57,499 nucleotides of DNA from an uncultured Ruminococcus sp. (lineage in GTDB: Bacteria; Bacillota; Clostridia; Oscillospirales; Acutalibacteraceae), in contig CATXZD010000016.1 of the NCBI GenBank assembly GCA_958403905.1, positions 1 through 57,499 on the forward strand, read 5' to 3'. Below, piece by piece: positions 1 through 7,718 of the stretch; within the stretch, counting starts at the first letter, position 1; each line of letters starts with the position of its first letter. Both the position numbers and the translations under genes were made by a program. The notes below the pieces were generated by a model. The model saw only the letters and a list, made by a program, of their open reading frames with translations, searched no databases and had not been told where the DNA came from.

Positions 1-75
1 ACCCTTTTGTCGCTTTGCGACATTTCCCCTAACAGGGGAATTTCCCAGACGTCCCGAAACATTAGTTATCTAATT
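1..75. repeat. Dispersed repeat fragment at window edge
   Basis: AT/GC mosaic sequence holding two small palindromes, TTTGTCGCTTTGCGACA and TTCCCCTAACAGGGGAA, followed by GACGTCCCGAAAC. The same modules occur in opposite orientation at 45813-45900, so this is the edge of a dispersed composite repeat and not unique sequence. It lies just beyond the 3' end of mtnN. Confidence 0.75.
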
Positions 76-82
76 TCACTTA

Positions 83-778
83 TTAAAACGCTTTCACAAA
101 TTCGCTGACTGCCGTAACGGTTTTTTTGCTTGCAAGCTCGCAGAATTTTACAAAGTCCATACCCTTGTTTTCGTCCAAATCATCGGAAATTGCTCGTATA
201 ATGCCATACGGCACTTCACATCTGTTGCATACGTGACCGATAGCCGCACCCTCCATTTCACACGCAAGCGCACCGAAACGGTCGTTAATTTTAAACCTTT
301 GCTTGCGGTCGGAAACAAAAATGTCACCGCTTGCGATAATTCCCTGTGCAACCTTTGTGTCGGGAATTTTTTTGCATACTGCGGCAAGCAGAGTTGACGC
401 TTGCTTGTCACATTCAAAAAACATCATATTGCCGTCGGGAAAGGTGATTTCGCCCTGCTTGTCGCCGAGCGCTGTAGCGTTCATATCGTGTTCAACCGAC
501 TTTGTTGCAACCACAATGTCGCCTATGCCGACAATCGGAGAAAGTGCGCCTGCAACTCCGCTGTTTATTATAATTTCGGGATTGTATTTTTCAATAAGCA
601 AAAGCGCGCACATTGCGGCGTTTACCTTGCCCACGCCGCACACAACAACGCAAACCTCTTTGCCGTGAAGTGTGCCGAGGATAAAGTTCATTTTTTTGTC
701 AGTTTTCATTTTTACATTCTCGCAGAGGTCGATTATTCCGTCTGCCTCAATCTGCATTGCACAAATAATTCCTATCAT
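83..778 (-). CDS. mtnN: 5'-methylthioadenosine/S-adenosylhomocysteine nucleosidase
   Basis: Cleaves the glycosidic bond of methylthioadenosine and S-adenosylhomocysteine in the cytoplasm, releasing adenine in the methionine salvage and activated methyl cycles. The protein starts MIGIICAMQIEAD, as is usual for the family, has the nucleoside-phosphorylase-fold segment INSGVAGAL, and ends with the AISDDLDENKG region that carries the catalytic Asp. The length of about 231 residues is normal. I prefer the ATG at 776-778 over the GTG at 785-787, because an AAAGGTGG ribosome-binding site sits 5-6 bases before the ATG and includes that GTG. It lies about 50 bp downstream of rsmE on the same strand and is probably cotranscribed with it. 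Confidence 0.93.
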   Translation of the reverse strand: MIGIICAMQIEADGIIDLCENVKMKTDKKMNFILGTLHGKEVCVVVCGVGKVNAAMCALLLIEKYNPEIIINSGVAGALSPIVGIGDIVVATKSVEHDMNATALGDKQGEITFPDGNMMFFECDKQASTLLAAVCKKIPDTKVAQGIIASGDIFVSDRKQRFKINDRFGALACEMEGAAIGHVCNRCEVPYGIIRAISDDLDENKGMDFVKFCELASKKTVTAVSEFVKAF

Positions 779-826
779 TTTATCCACCTTTTCCCTTTTA
801 AATCACACTTTTTAAATTTATTAAAA

Positions 827-1555
827 TTAATCAAAATTTCCTGTCTGATACATAATTACCGACAAAGCCGCAAGAGGCGCTGTTTCGGCTCTTAAAATTC
901 TTTTGCCCAGCGTTGCGGCAGAGCCTCCCGATTTTGTAATCAAATCAACCTCGCTTTGCTCAAATCCGCCCTCACTGCCGATAAATATTCCGATTGTTTT
1001 CGGCTTGTCTTTGATAATTTCCCTTACGGGCGCACCGCCCATTTCGTAGAAAATAATTGTTTCTTCGTTTGATTTTGTAAGCTCAGCCGCATTCTGAAAC
1101 GAAACGCAGGGGCAAACCTCAGGGATAATTCCTCTTCTGCTCTGCATAGCCGCCTGAAGGGCTATTTTCTGCCAGCGCTCACGCTTTTTGGCAAGCGATT
1201 TTGCGTCGGGACGCGACACGCACCGAGCCGACAACACAGGTACAATCCTGCTTATGCCAAGCTCAACGCATTTTTGCACAATAAAGTCCATTTTGTCGCT
1301 TTTCGGCAGAGCCTGATAAAGCGTTACATATACGTCGGGTTCGTTTTTACAGGGCGTTTTTGAAATTACGTCAACGGTTACGCTGTCATTGTTGATGCTG
1401 AAAACCTCGCACAAGCACTGTGTTCTGTCGGGAGTAACAATAGTAAGCTCCTCTCCTTTGCTCATTCGCAGTACTTTTGAAATGTGCTTTGCATCCTCGC
1501 CGGAAATAATATACTGGTCGCCTTTGATGTTGTGTTCCGTAAAAAACCAAGCCAT
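827..1555 (-). CDS. rsmE: 16S rRNA (uracil-1498-N3)-methyltransferase
   Basis: RsmE family (SPOUT fold): methylates N3 of U1498 in helix 44 of 16S rRNA using SAM. Visible family signatures are HISKVLRMSKGE near the N-terminal RNA-binding domain, QALPKSDKMDFIVQKCVELG in the middle, and the C-terminal knot region GIFIGSEGGFEQSE ... LGKRILRAETAPLAAL. The frame stays open 29 codons further upstream, but the ATG at 1553-1555 begins the family-typical MAWFF and has a GAGGT ribosome-binding site. It is the first gene of a short minus-strand unit with mtnN. The promoter was not pinned down. Confidence 0.93.
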   Translation of the reverse strand: MAWFFTEHNIKGDQYIISGEDAKHISKVLRMSKGEELTIVTPDRTQCLCEVFSINNDSVTVDVISKTPCKNEPDVYVTLYQALPKSDKMDFIVQKCVELGISRIVPVLSARCVSRPDAKSLAKKRERWQKIALQAAMQSRRGIIPEVCPCVSFQNAAELTKSNEETIIFYEMGGAPVREIIKDKPKTIGIFIGSEGGFEQSEVDLITKSGGSAATLGKRILRAETAPLAALSVIMYQTGNFD

Positions 1556-1635
1556 AATATACCTCAAAATTATGTAATAGAGTCTGTTTATACTATGATA
1601 CCAAAAAATAAAGGTAATTGCAATATTGTGAAATG

Positions 1636-1664
1636 TTGACAAATCATTTAAACTGTAATAGAAT
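1636..1664 (+). promoter_or_regulatory. Sigma-A promoter of the small-toxin transcript
   Basis: TTGACA at 1636-1641, a 17-bp spacer and TAGAAT at 1659-1664. Predicted start is about 1671, giving a leader of about 70 nt before the 23-codon ORF. The promoter has nothing else to serve, because mreB has its own promoter further downstream. Confidence 0.75.
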
Positions 1665-1738
1665 TTGAATTGTTACAGGGAAGTTAAGGCGGTTGGCACT
1701 TTTGACGCTGCAACATGCGGCGTTGGAGGTGATACACT

Positions 1739-1810
1739 ATGGCTGAAACAGTTTTACTTATAGTTTTATTGGTAGCAATTGCTGAGGTTGTAAAGTACAT
1801 AAAAAAATAA
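1739..1810 (+). CDS. Candidate type I toxin, 23-residue membrane peptide
   Basis: Short ORF beginning MAETVLLIVLLVAIAE and ending VVKYIKK: one hydrophobic helix with a charged C-terminus, like small membrane toxins of type I toxin-antitoxin systems (Fst/TxpA/holin-like class). A very strong ribosome-binding site, GGAGGTGAT, lies 6-7 bases before the ATG. The gene sits between a near-consensus promoter (1636) and a bidirectional terminator that overlaps its stop codon. A second near-consensus promoter (1898-1926, minus strand) fires back toward it. The peptide itself matches no family I can name with certainty; the call rests on size, topology and locus architecture. Confidence 0.65.
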   Translation: MAETVLLIVLLVAIAEVVKYIKK

Positions 1811-1847
1811 TCGCCCGACGGTCCAATTTCGAGCGATTATTTTTTAT
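1806..1847. terminator. Bidirectional intrinsic terminator shared by toxin mRNA and antisense RNA
   Basis: Stem AATAATCGC (1806-1814) pairs with GCGATTATT (1833-1841). A T-run follows on the plus strand and an A-run (1801-1807) precedes it, so it can terminate in both directions. Its left arm overlaps the toxin stop codon. Confidence 0.8.
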
Positions 1848-1890
1848 TAAATCGATATTATTGGGCTAACCGCTTTGACGGTTTTCCCTG
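1806..1890 (-). ncRNA. Candidate antisense antitoxin RNA
   Basis: Predicted from the minus-strand promoter at 1898-1926 and the terminator at 1806-1847, giving an RNA of roughly 80-90 nt. Its 5' part can form AACCG-UCAAAG-CGGUU. The loop CGUCAAA is complementary to UUUGACG in the toxin leader (1701-1707), and its 3' part is fully complementary to the end of the toxin mRNA. This convergent layout with interaction sites at both ends resembles the Fst/par organisation. It is predicted from sequence only. Confidence 0.6.
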
Positions 1891-1897
1891 TAATATT

Positions 1898-1926
1898 ATT
1901 ATATGTTATTGTTTCACAAAAGTCAA
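1898..1926 (-). promoter_or_regulatory. Sigma-A promoter of the antisense RNA
   Basis: Read on the minus strand: TTGACT (1926-1921), 17-bp spacer, TATAAT (1903-1898). It points away from mreB and towards the toxin gene, with no protein-coding gene for it to serve before the terminator. Confidence 0.78.
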
Positions 1927-1967
1927 TATTACAAAAAACAAATCAAGTGTTTTTCGACAGGAACAGC

Positions 1968-1996
1968 TTGATACTGCATAAGTGATACATTAAAAT
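1968..1996 (+). promoter_or_regulatory. Promoter of the mre cluster
   Basis: TTGATA at 1968-1973, 17-bp spacer, TAAAAT at 1991-1996, about 38 bp before the mreB start. It is separated from the antisense-RNA promoter by about 40 bp, back to back. Confidence 0.65.
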
Positions 1997-2033
1997 GAAG
2001 TAATAATAAATTTTATTAAACCGGGAGCTGTTG

Positions 2034-3047
2034 ATGATGTTTTCATTTTCAAAGGATATAGGAATTGACCTTGGCACTGCCAATACGCTTGTATGCATTA
2101 AGGGCAAGGGAATAATACTGCGTGAACCGTCTGTGGTTGCAGTTGATATGAGAAGCGACAATGTGCTTGCGGTCGGTTCTCAGGCAAAGGATATGATAGG
2201 CAGAACACCCGGTTCAATCGTTGCAGTACGTCCGCTTAAGGATGGTGTAATTGCCGACTTTAAGATTACGGCAAAAATGCTCCAGCATTTTATTAAAAAG
2301 GCGGTAAAACCCGGAATTTTCAGCAAACCGAGGGTTATTATATGTATGCCGACAGGCGTTACCGAGGTTGAGCGCAAGGCTGTTGAGGACGCTGCATATG
2401 AGGCAGGCGCAAAACCCCCCGTTATATTGATTGAAGAACCTATGGCGGCGGCAATCGGCGCAGGAATGCCTGTTGACGAGCCTACGGGAAGTATGGTGGT
2501 TGACATCGGCGGCGGCACAAGCGAGGTAGCCGTAATTTCGCTCGGCGATATTGTAACAGCCTGCTCCGTGCGCGTCGCAGGCGACAGATTTGACGAGGCG
2601 ATTTCCACTTATATAAAGAAAAAGTACAACCTTTTAATCGGCGAGAGAACAGCCGAGGATATTAAAATTAAAATCGGCTCTGCTTACCCTTACGAGGACG
2701 AAAAAAGCCTTGTAGTAAAGGGCAGAAACCTTGTCGACGGACTTCCGAAGGACATCACAATTACTGCCTCCGAGGTGCGTGACGCACTTGCAGATCCGCT
2801 TATGACGATTGTTGAGGCAATTAAGACAACGCTTGAAAAAACTCCTCCCGAGCTTTCGGCAGACATCATCGACCACGGAATTATGCTGACGGGCGGCGGT
2901 GCGCTTTTAAGAGGAATAGATATGCTTGTTATGCAGCAGACGGGTATGCCCGTTCACATTGCCGACAGACCGCTCGACTGTGTTGTTGACGGCGCGGGCA
3001 AAAGGCTCGGCAAGCCTGTGGGCGTTCAGTATAAGCACAACAGATGA
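2034..3047 (+). CDS. mreB: Rod shape-determining protein MreB
   Basis: Actin-like ATPase that forms membrane-associated filaments guiding the lateral-wall elongation machinery. The nucleotide-binding motifs are clear: DLGTANTL near the N-terminus, VDIGGGTSEVAVI in the middle and GIMLTGGGALLRG near the C-terminus. About 337 residues is the normal length. Three possible starts are stacked (TTG 2031, ATG 2034, ATG 2037); GGGAG at 2023-2027 best fits the ATG codons. It is the first gene of mreB-mreC-mreD-PBP2. Confidence 0.96.
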   Translation: MMFSFSKDIGIDLGTANTLVCIKGKGIILREPSVVAVDMRSDNVLAVGSQAKDMIGRTPGSIVAVRPLKDGVIADFKITAKMLQHFIKKAVKPGIFSKPRVIICMPTGVTEVERKAVEDAAYEAGAKPPVILIEEPMAAAIGAGMPVDEPTGSMVVDIGGGTSEVAVISLGDIVTACSVRVAGDRFDEAISTYIKKKYNLLIGERTAEDIKIKIGSAYPYEDEKSLVVKGRNLVDGLPKDITITASEVRDALADPLMTIVEAIKTTLEKTPPELSADIIDHGIMLTGGGALLRGIDMLVMQQTGMPVHIADRPLDCVVDGAGKRLGKPVGVQYKHNR

Positions 3048-3090
3048 CAATTAACAGAGAACAATTGACAAATTACAATTAATAATTTAT
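3048..3090 (+). repeat. AT-rich ACAATTAACAATT-type repeat between mreB and mreC
   Basis: ACAATTAACAGAGAACAATT followed by GACAAATTACAATTAATAATT. Similar tracts occur at about 8196-8222, 15120-15165, 24428-24470, 37370-37392, 46818-46845 and 56363-56397. It fills the whole gap up to the mreC ATG, so mreC lacks any purine-rich ribosome-binding site. Confidence 0.65.
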
Positions 3091-3921
3091 ATGAAACGGA
3101 TAGACAACAAAAGATTCAAACCTCTTATAATAACGCTCGTGATTTTGATTGCGGCGGCTGTTTTGTCACTCGGCGAAAACTCTGTTATTCCCAGCGCGGT
3201 GAACGCCTTTACCAACGGACTTTTCAGTGTGACGGCGAGCGCAACGGCAAGTGCAGATACTGCAAGCTATGACGATTTAAAGACCGAGAATGAAAAGCTC
3301 AGGCAGGAAAATGCCGAATTGAGAGAACAGCTTGCGGACTATTATGACGTAAAGCAGGAAAACGCAAAGCTGTGGAAATATTATGATTTAAAAAAGCAGA
3401 ATCCGTCGTATAAAATTCAGCCTGCCGCAGTGATTATGCGTGATGCAAACGACGATTTCTACTCATTTACACTTGACATCGGCACGTCGTCGGGAGTTTC
3501 CGTCAACAATCCCGTTATTACAGAAAACGGACTTGCCGGCTGGGTGTATAAGGCGGACTTAACCACCTGCAAGGTAAAGACTATTCTATCTCCCGATACA
3601 AAGGCAGGCGCTGTTGATAAGCAGTCGAACGACAGCGGAATTATCAGCGGAAGCGCTTCTTTGAGCGATAATAACCTTACAAGCCTTACTAAGCTTGAGG
3701 AAAACAACAAGATAAAGCAGGGCGATATGATTGTTACATCTGGAACGGGCGGAATTTACCCCGGAAATTTAATTATCGGAAAGGTTAAGGAGATAAAGTT
3801 TAATTCCTATGACGCTTCACGTTATGCTGTTGTCGAGCCGTATGAGGACATTCGCAGGATAACCTCGGCGGCTGTTATAACCGACTTTGACACGAAAGGC
3901 GAGGTTAAGGGCGCACAATGA
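3091..3921 (+). CDS. mreC: Rod shape-determining protein MreC
   Basis: Bitopic membrane protein of the elongasome that links MreB to the periplasm-side/wall synthases. One N-terminal membrane segment (about residues 12-30) is followed by a coiled coil (DDLKTENEKLRQENAELREQ region, about 65-100) and then the beta-rich MreC domain with the typical LTTCKVKTILSPDTKAGA segment. The length of 276 residues is normal. The ATG at 3091 is the only sensible start, but no Shine-Dalgarno sequence is visible because an AT-rich repeat lies directly upstream. It overlaps mreD by four bases (ATGA). Confidence 0.93.
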   Translation: MKRIDNKRFKPLIITLVILIAAAVLSLGENSVIPSAVNAFTNGLFSVTASATASADTASYDDLKTENEKLRQENAELREQLADYYDVKQENAKLWKYYDLKKQNPSYKIQPAAVIMRDANDDFYSFTLDIGTSSGVSVNNPVITENGLAGWVYKADLTTCKVKTILSPDTKAGAVDKQSNDSGIISGSASLSDNNLTSLTKLEENNKIKQGDMIVTSGTGGIYPGNLIIGKVKEIKFNSYDASRYAVVEPYEDIRRITSAAVITDFDTKGEVKGAQ

Positions 3922-4415
3922 AAAACCTCGTATTTTTTAAGTATTTTTCCTATTCGCTGTTGGTGATTTTGCTCTACGTTTTGCAGGCGTCACCTAACTT
4001 AATGCCTGAGCTTTTTGGTTCAAAGCCGCTTTTGCTTTTGCCGTTTGCACTGGCGGTTGCTTCTGTGGAAAACGAAGTGCCGTCGCTTGTTTTTGGAGCA
4101 GTATGCGGAAGCCTTACCGACATTGCGTACGGCGGAGGAATAGGATATTTTGCAATAATTTTAACGCTTGTCTGCTACTTTGAATCGCACGTTTTTACTA
4201 CATATTTTGTTGCGAATTTGTTTTCGGCGGCGGTTTATTCGGCAATAGCAACAACGCTTTCAATAGGACTTTATTTTCTTGTTTTCAAGGTGCTTGCGGG
4301 TGTTCCCGACTGGCAGATTTTGTTTGTAAATCACTATATTTCAAGAATTGTATATACGTTTGTTATGTTTATTCCCGTGGGATTGCTTGTGAGATTCTTG
4401 CATAAAAGTTTTTAA
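3918..4415 (+). CDS. mreD: Rod shape-determining protein MreD
   Basis: Small polytopic protein, 165 residues with about five hydrophobic segments, of the MreD family that completes the MreBCD complex. Identification rests on position (four-base overlap with mreC, followed by a class B PBP), size and hydrophobic pattern, including FGAVCGSLTDIAYGG, which matches the usual GLLxDxxxG region. Confidence 0.88.
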   Translation: MKNLVFFKYFSYSLLVILLYVLQASPNLMPELFGSKPLLLLPFALAVASVENEVPSLVFGAVCGSLTDIAYGGGIGYFAIILTLVCYFESHVFTTYFVANLFSAAVYSAIATTLSIGLYFLVFKVLAGVPDWQILFVNHYISRIVYTFVMFIPVGLLVRFLHKSF

Positions 4416-4446
4416 GGAACAGCCATAATTTAAATTTGGTGATTCA

Positions 4447-6489
4447 ATGAATTTTTTTAAAAGGCGCAAAAAGCGTAATTCAAAAAATAAATACCCAAAA
4501 ACGACGATTACCGTCTGCATAATAATTACGCTTGCTTTCTTTGCAATTTTTACGGCGCGCCTTGTTGACTGGCAGCTTATCCACGGCAGTGAGTACAGCG
4601 AGCTTGCGAAACGCTCTACAAGCTATACCGTTAAGACCGACGCAACAAGAGGTGAAATCCTCGACAAAAACGGCAGCGGACTTGTGGTGAATACCACCCG
4701 CTACAAAATTGTGATTGATAAGCTGTACGTAAATGAAGATACGCTTGATGCTAACCTGCTTTCGCTTATAAATCTTATGGATTTGTCGGGCGACAAGTGG
4801 GAGGATACTCTGCCGATTGCGCTTTTGGGAAGTACGTTTTCCTATAAAAATGACGCAGAAAGCGAAATATCCGAGCTTTTGTCGGAGGATTTTTTAAATC
4901 TTGATAAAAATACAACGGCGCCGGACTGCTTTAACAGCCTTGTAAAGCGCTACGAAATTGACGAAAGACTGTCGCTTAAAGAACAGAGAAATCTCGTTTC
5001 CGTTCACTATAATATGGAGCTTACAGGCTACTCAAATTCAAACCCTTACATTTTTGCAAAGGATATTAAACGCAGTACTGTCAGTACAGTAAGCGAAAAC
5101 ACGCAGGGCGTAAGCGGTATTGACGTGCAGACGTATCTTGTGAGAACGGCTCAGGACGCTTGTCTTGCTCCGCATATTCTCGGTGCGCTCGGCTCAATTA
5201 CCGAGGAAGAGTATGACGATTTAAAGGGCGGAGAAAAAACATATTCCCTTACCGACAATGTAGGAAAATTCGGAATAGAGCTTGCTTTTGAAAATCAGCT
5301 CAAGGGCGAGGGCGGAATGAAGATTATCAAGAGAAACAGCGACGGCACAATCGTGGATACGGTTGAAACGATTGATTCAAAGCCGGGTAATACGGTTTAT
5401 CTTACGCTCGACAAAAAGCTTCAGAAAACGGCGGTAAAATCGCTTGCCGAAAATATTAAGGCGGCAAAGGAACAGGGTGTTGCCGAAAAGCAATCATCAG
5501 GAAAAAGCGGCTGCGGTGAGGACTGCGAAACAGGCGCGGCTGTAATGCTGTCGGTCAAAGATTTTTCTGTGCTTGCCGCGGCAAGCTACCCGACCTATGA
5601 CCTTAATAAATACAGTGAATACGGAAATTACTATGTAAAACTTTCCGAAAATAAAAATTCGCCGATGTACAATAGAATTTCTGTCGGAAGCTTTGCCTGT
5701 GGTTCGGTCTACAAACCCTGTGTTGCGTGTGCGGCTCTTGAGGAAAAGACGATTTCAACGGATACCGAAATTTTCTGCAAACAGGAATACGACTACTATC
5801 CGAGCAACGTAGTGCATTGTATGCACTACCACGGCGATTTGAATGTGACGGGAGCAATTGCGCAGTCGTGCAACTACTTTTTTGCCGAAACAGGCAGACG
5901 TCTGGGAATTGAAACAATGTACCTATATTCTGAAAAATTCGGGTTAGGCGAATATACGGGAATTGAAATTGAAGAGTCAAAAGGCACGCTTGCAGGTCGT
6001 GACAGTACAAACTGGATGCCCGGAAACACTGTTCAGGCAGCAATCGGTCAGTCTGACAACGCTTTTACTCCGCTTCAGCTTGCCACGTATGCGGCTACCC
6101 TTGCAAACGACGGCACAAGGCTGAAAACCCACGTTGTAAGCAAGATAACCGACTACGAACGCAAAAATAATGTGCAGGATTACAGCCGTCCGGTAGTTGT
6201 TGATAATTGTGCGGTTTCACAGAAAAATCTTGAAATTGTACAGAAATCAATGCTTGAGGTAACGCAAAACCAAGACGGAACGGCGCATTCTATGTTCGGT
6301 GATTACAAGGTAAAGGTTGCGGCAAAAACAGGAACGGCGGAAAACGCAGGCTCCGACCATACCACGTTTATATGCTATGCGCCCTACGATAAACCCGAGG
6401 TTGCGGTTGCGGTTGTGATTGAGCACGGTGCAAAGGGCAGATATTCAATGCAGGTGGCTAAGGACTTGCTCGACGGATATTTTAAATAG
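4447..6489 (+). CDS. mrdA: Penicillin-binding protein 2 (class B transpeptidase)
   Basis: Elongation-specific peptidoglycan transpeptidase. A short basic cytoplasmic stretch precedes one membrane helix (about residues 19-38), followed by the PBP dimerisation domain and a C-terminal transpeptidase domain. Catalytic motifs are all present: SVYK (Ser420, Lys423), SCN (from Ser474) and KTG (from Lys627). A poorly conserved loop with KQSSGKSGCGEDCE lies before the transpeptidase core. The length of 680 residues is in family range. It is encoded directly after mreBCD; the partner SEDS protein RodA is not in the window. Confidence 0.93.
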   Translation: MNFFKRRKKRNSKNKYPKTTITVCIIITLAFFAIFTARLVDWQLIHGSEYSELAKRSTSYTVKTDATRGEILDKNGSGLVVNTTRYKIVIDKLYVNEDTLDANLLSLINLMDLSGDKWEDTLPIALLGSTFSYKNDAESEISELLSEDFLNLDKNTTAPDCFNSLVKRYEIDERLSLKEQRNLVSVHYNMELTGYSNSNPYIFAKDIKRSTVSTVSENTQGVSGIDVQTYLVRTAQDACLAPHILGALGSITEEEYDDLKGGEKTYSLTDNVGKFGIELAFENQLKGEGGMKIIKRNSDGTIVDTVETIDSKPGNTVYLTLDKKLQKTAVKSLAENIKAAKEQGVAEKQSSGKSGCGEDCETGAAVMLSVKDFSVLAAASYPTYDLNKYSEYGNYYVKLSENKNSPMYNRISVGSFACGSVYKPCVACAALEEKTISTDTEIFCKQEYDYYPSNVVHCMHYHGDLNVTGAIAQSCNYFFAETGRRLGIETMYLYSEKFGLGEYTGIEIEESKGTLAGRDSTNWMPGNTVQAAIGQSDNAFTPLQLATYAATLANDGTRLKTHVVSKITDYERKNNVQDYSRPVVVDNCAVSQKNLEIVQKSMLEVTQNQDGTAHSMFGDYKVKVAAKTGTAENAGSDHTTFICYAPYDKPEVAVAVVIEHGAKGRYSMQVAKDLLDGYFK

Positions 6490-6494
6490 TTTGG

Positions 6495-6730
6495 AGAGTG
6501 AAGTTTGGAGTGTGGAGTTAAGGGTCGGTTGAGTGCCTCGACCGGCAAATTTTCGAATTTATAATAGTGCTTGTTGTGAGGAAAGGTTTGAACGCTGAAT
6601 TTATGTCGATATGTTGGTGACGTTTAGCATTTCAGTGTAGGGAACAGTCTTGACTGTTCCGTGGGTTTACAGCTAACCTATAGGTAATCGGAACGGTCAA
6701 GACCGTTCCCTACATTATGATGTAGTGTAA
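6495..6730. repeat. Repeat island between PBP2 and the minD-like gene
   Basis: Starts with GAGTGAAGTTTGGAGTGTGG and GGTCGGTTGAGTGCCTCGACC modules, also seen at 15170, 37047 and 45722. It then carries two GTAGGG/CCCTAC hairpins in inverted orientation: 6637-6661 with core GAACAGTCTTGACTGTTC, and 6690-6713 with core GAACGGTCAAGACCGTTC. The cores differ from the GACACGGC type found elsewhere but stay self-complementary. No gene is seen in 6490-6866. Confidence 0.75.
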
Positions 6731-6866
6731 TTAATAAAGTCTGTGAGAAAAGTCAACGTTTAAAATTTGCGTAAGGTTGTGCAATTAGTAAAAAAACAAA
6801 ATTGTTTTTAGCTAATATGCATAAAATATTTACAAAAAATTTGGAAGCAAAAATATTGTGCTTTTG

Positions 6867-6895
6867 TTGCCCTTTAACGAATTTTATGATAAAAT
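6867..6895 (+). promoter_or_regulatory. Promoter of the minD-like gene
   Basis: TTGCCC at 6867-6872, 17-bp spacer, TAAAAT at 6890-6895; the start codon is 20 bp further on. This indicates that the MinD-like gene is transcribed apart from the mre genes. Confidence 0.55.
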
Positions 6896-6915
6896 AATAC
6901 AGAGGTAGTATAATT

Positions 6916-7656
6916 ATGGATAATGTAATAGTTGTTGCGTCGGGAAAAGGCGGTACGGGCAAATCAACCGTCTGCATCTGCCTGTCCGTTGCGCTTGTAA
7001 AACAAGGCAAAAAAGTTCTGCTGATCGACTGTGATTGCGGAATGAGAGGCCTTGATATAATGCTCGATATGGAGCAGGATATTCTTTTTGACGCCTCTGA
7101 CGCCGTTTGCGGCAACTGTTCGTTTGAAGAAGCTGTCTATAAAAGCAAAAATAACGATAATCTTTATCTTATGGCGGCGCCGTTTGATACCGAGAACGAG
7201 TTAAGTCCTTCGGTTTTTAAACAGCTTGTAAACTCGCTGAAGGATAATTATGACTTTGTTATAATCGACTCTCCCGCAGGAATCGGCTCGGGGTTTGTAA
7301 CAGCCGCCGCTCCTGCCGACAGAGCGCTGATTGTATCTAACGCAGAGCCCACAAGCGTGCGCGGCGGTGTTAAGGTGCGTAAAAAGCTTGAGGCGCTCGG
7401 AATAAGCAATATCCGCTTGGTGCTTAACCGCTTTGATCGCAAGGTGTTTAATCAGCTCGGTTTTTATAATGACCTTGACGACGTAATTGACGCTACGCAG
7501 ACCCAGCTCATTGCGCTTGTTCCGCTTGATATACGAATTTCCGTTATTATGCAGAGGGGTGTTGCAGGGCTTAACTGGAGCGCCGTTTCGTCGGTGTTTG
7601 ACTGCCTTGCTTTGCGCCTTTCGGGTGAGCGGGTTTCGCTTGCATTTACAGGTTGA
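6916..7656 (+). CDS. MinD-like ATPase
   Basis: ParA/MinD superfamily P-loop ATPase of 246 residues. The deviant Walker A motif GKGGTGKST is at residues 10-18 and the Walker B-like VIIDSPAGIG around 115. Position after mreBCD-PBP2 is where clostridia commonly keep minC-minD-minE, so a role in division-site placement is likely. Here minC and minE are both missing, and the C-terminus (SGERVSLAFTG) does not look like the usual MinD amphipathic membrane-targeting helix. A dedicated MinD function is therefore an inference. Confidence 0.8.
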   Translation: MDNVIVVASGKGGTGKSTVCICLSVALVKQGKKVLLIDCDCGMRGLDIMLDMEQDILFDASDAVCGNCSFEEAVYKSKNNDNLYLMAAPFDTENELSPSVFKQLVNSLKDNYDFVIIDSPAGIGSGFVTAAAPADRALIVSNAEPTSVRGGVKVRKKLEALGISNIRLVLNRFDRKVFNQLGFYNDLDDVIDATQTQLIALVPLDIRISVIMQRGVAGLNWSAVSSVFDCLALRLSGERVSLAFTG

Positions 7657-7718
7657 TTATACATTTAAAATATTATTTGGTTTTTAAGTTTTGAAATATA
7701 GTTTGGAGGATGTTGGTT

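Noticed and set aside
3065..3093. TTGACA-17-TATATG resembling a promoter in the mreB-mreC gap
   Set aside because: The -10 box overlaps the mreC ATG, so transcription would start inside the gene; the match arises from the AT-rich repeat, whose other copies contain similar strings.
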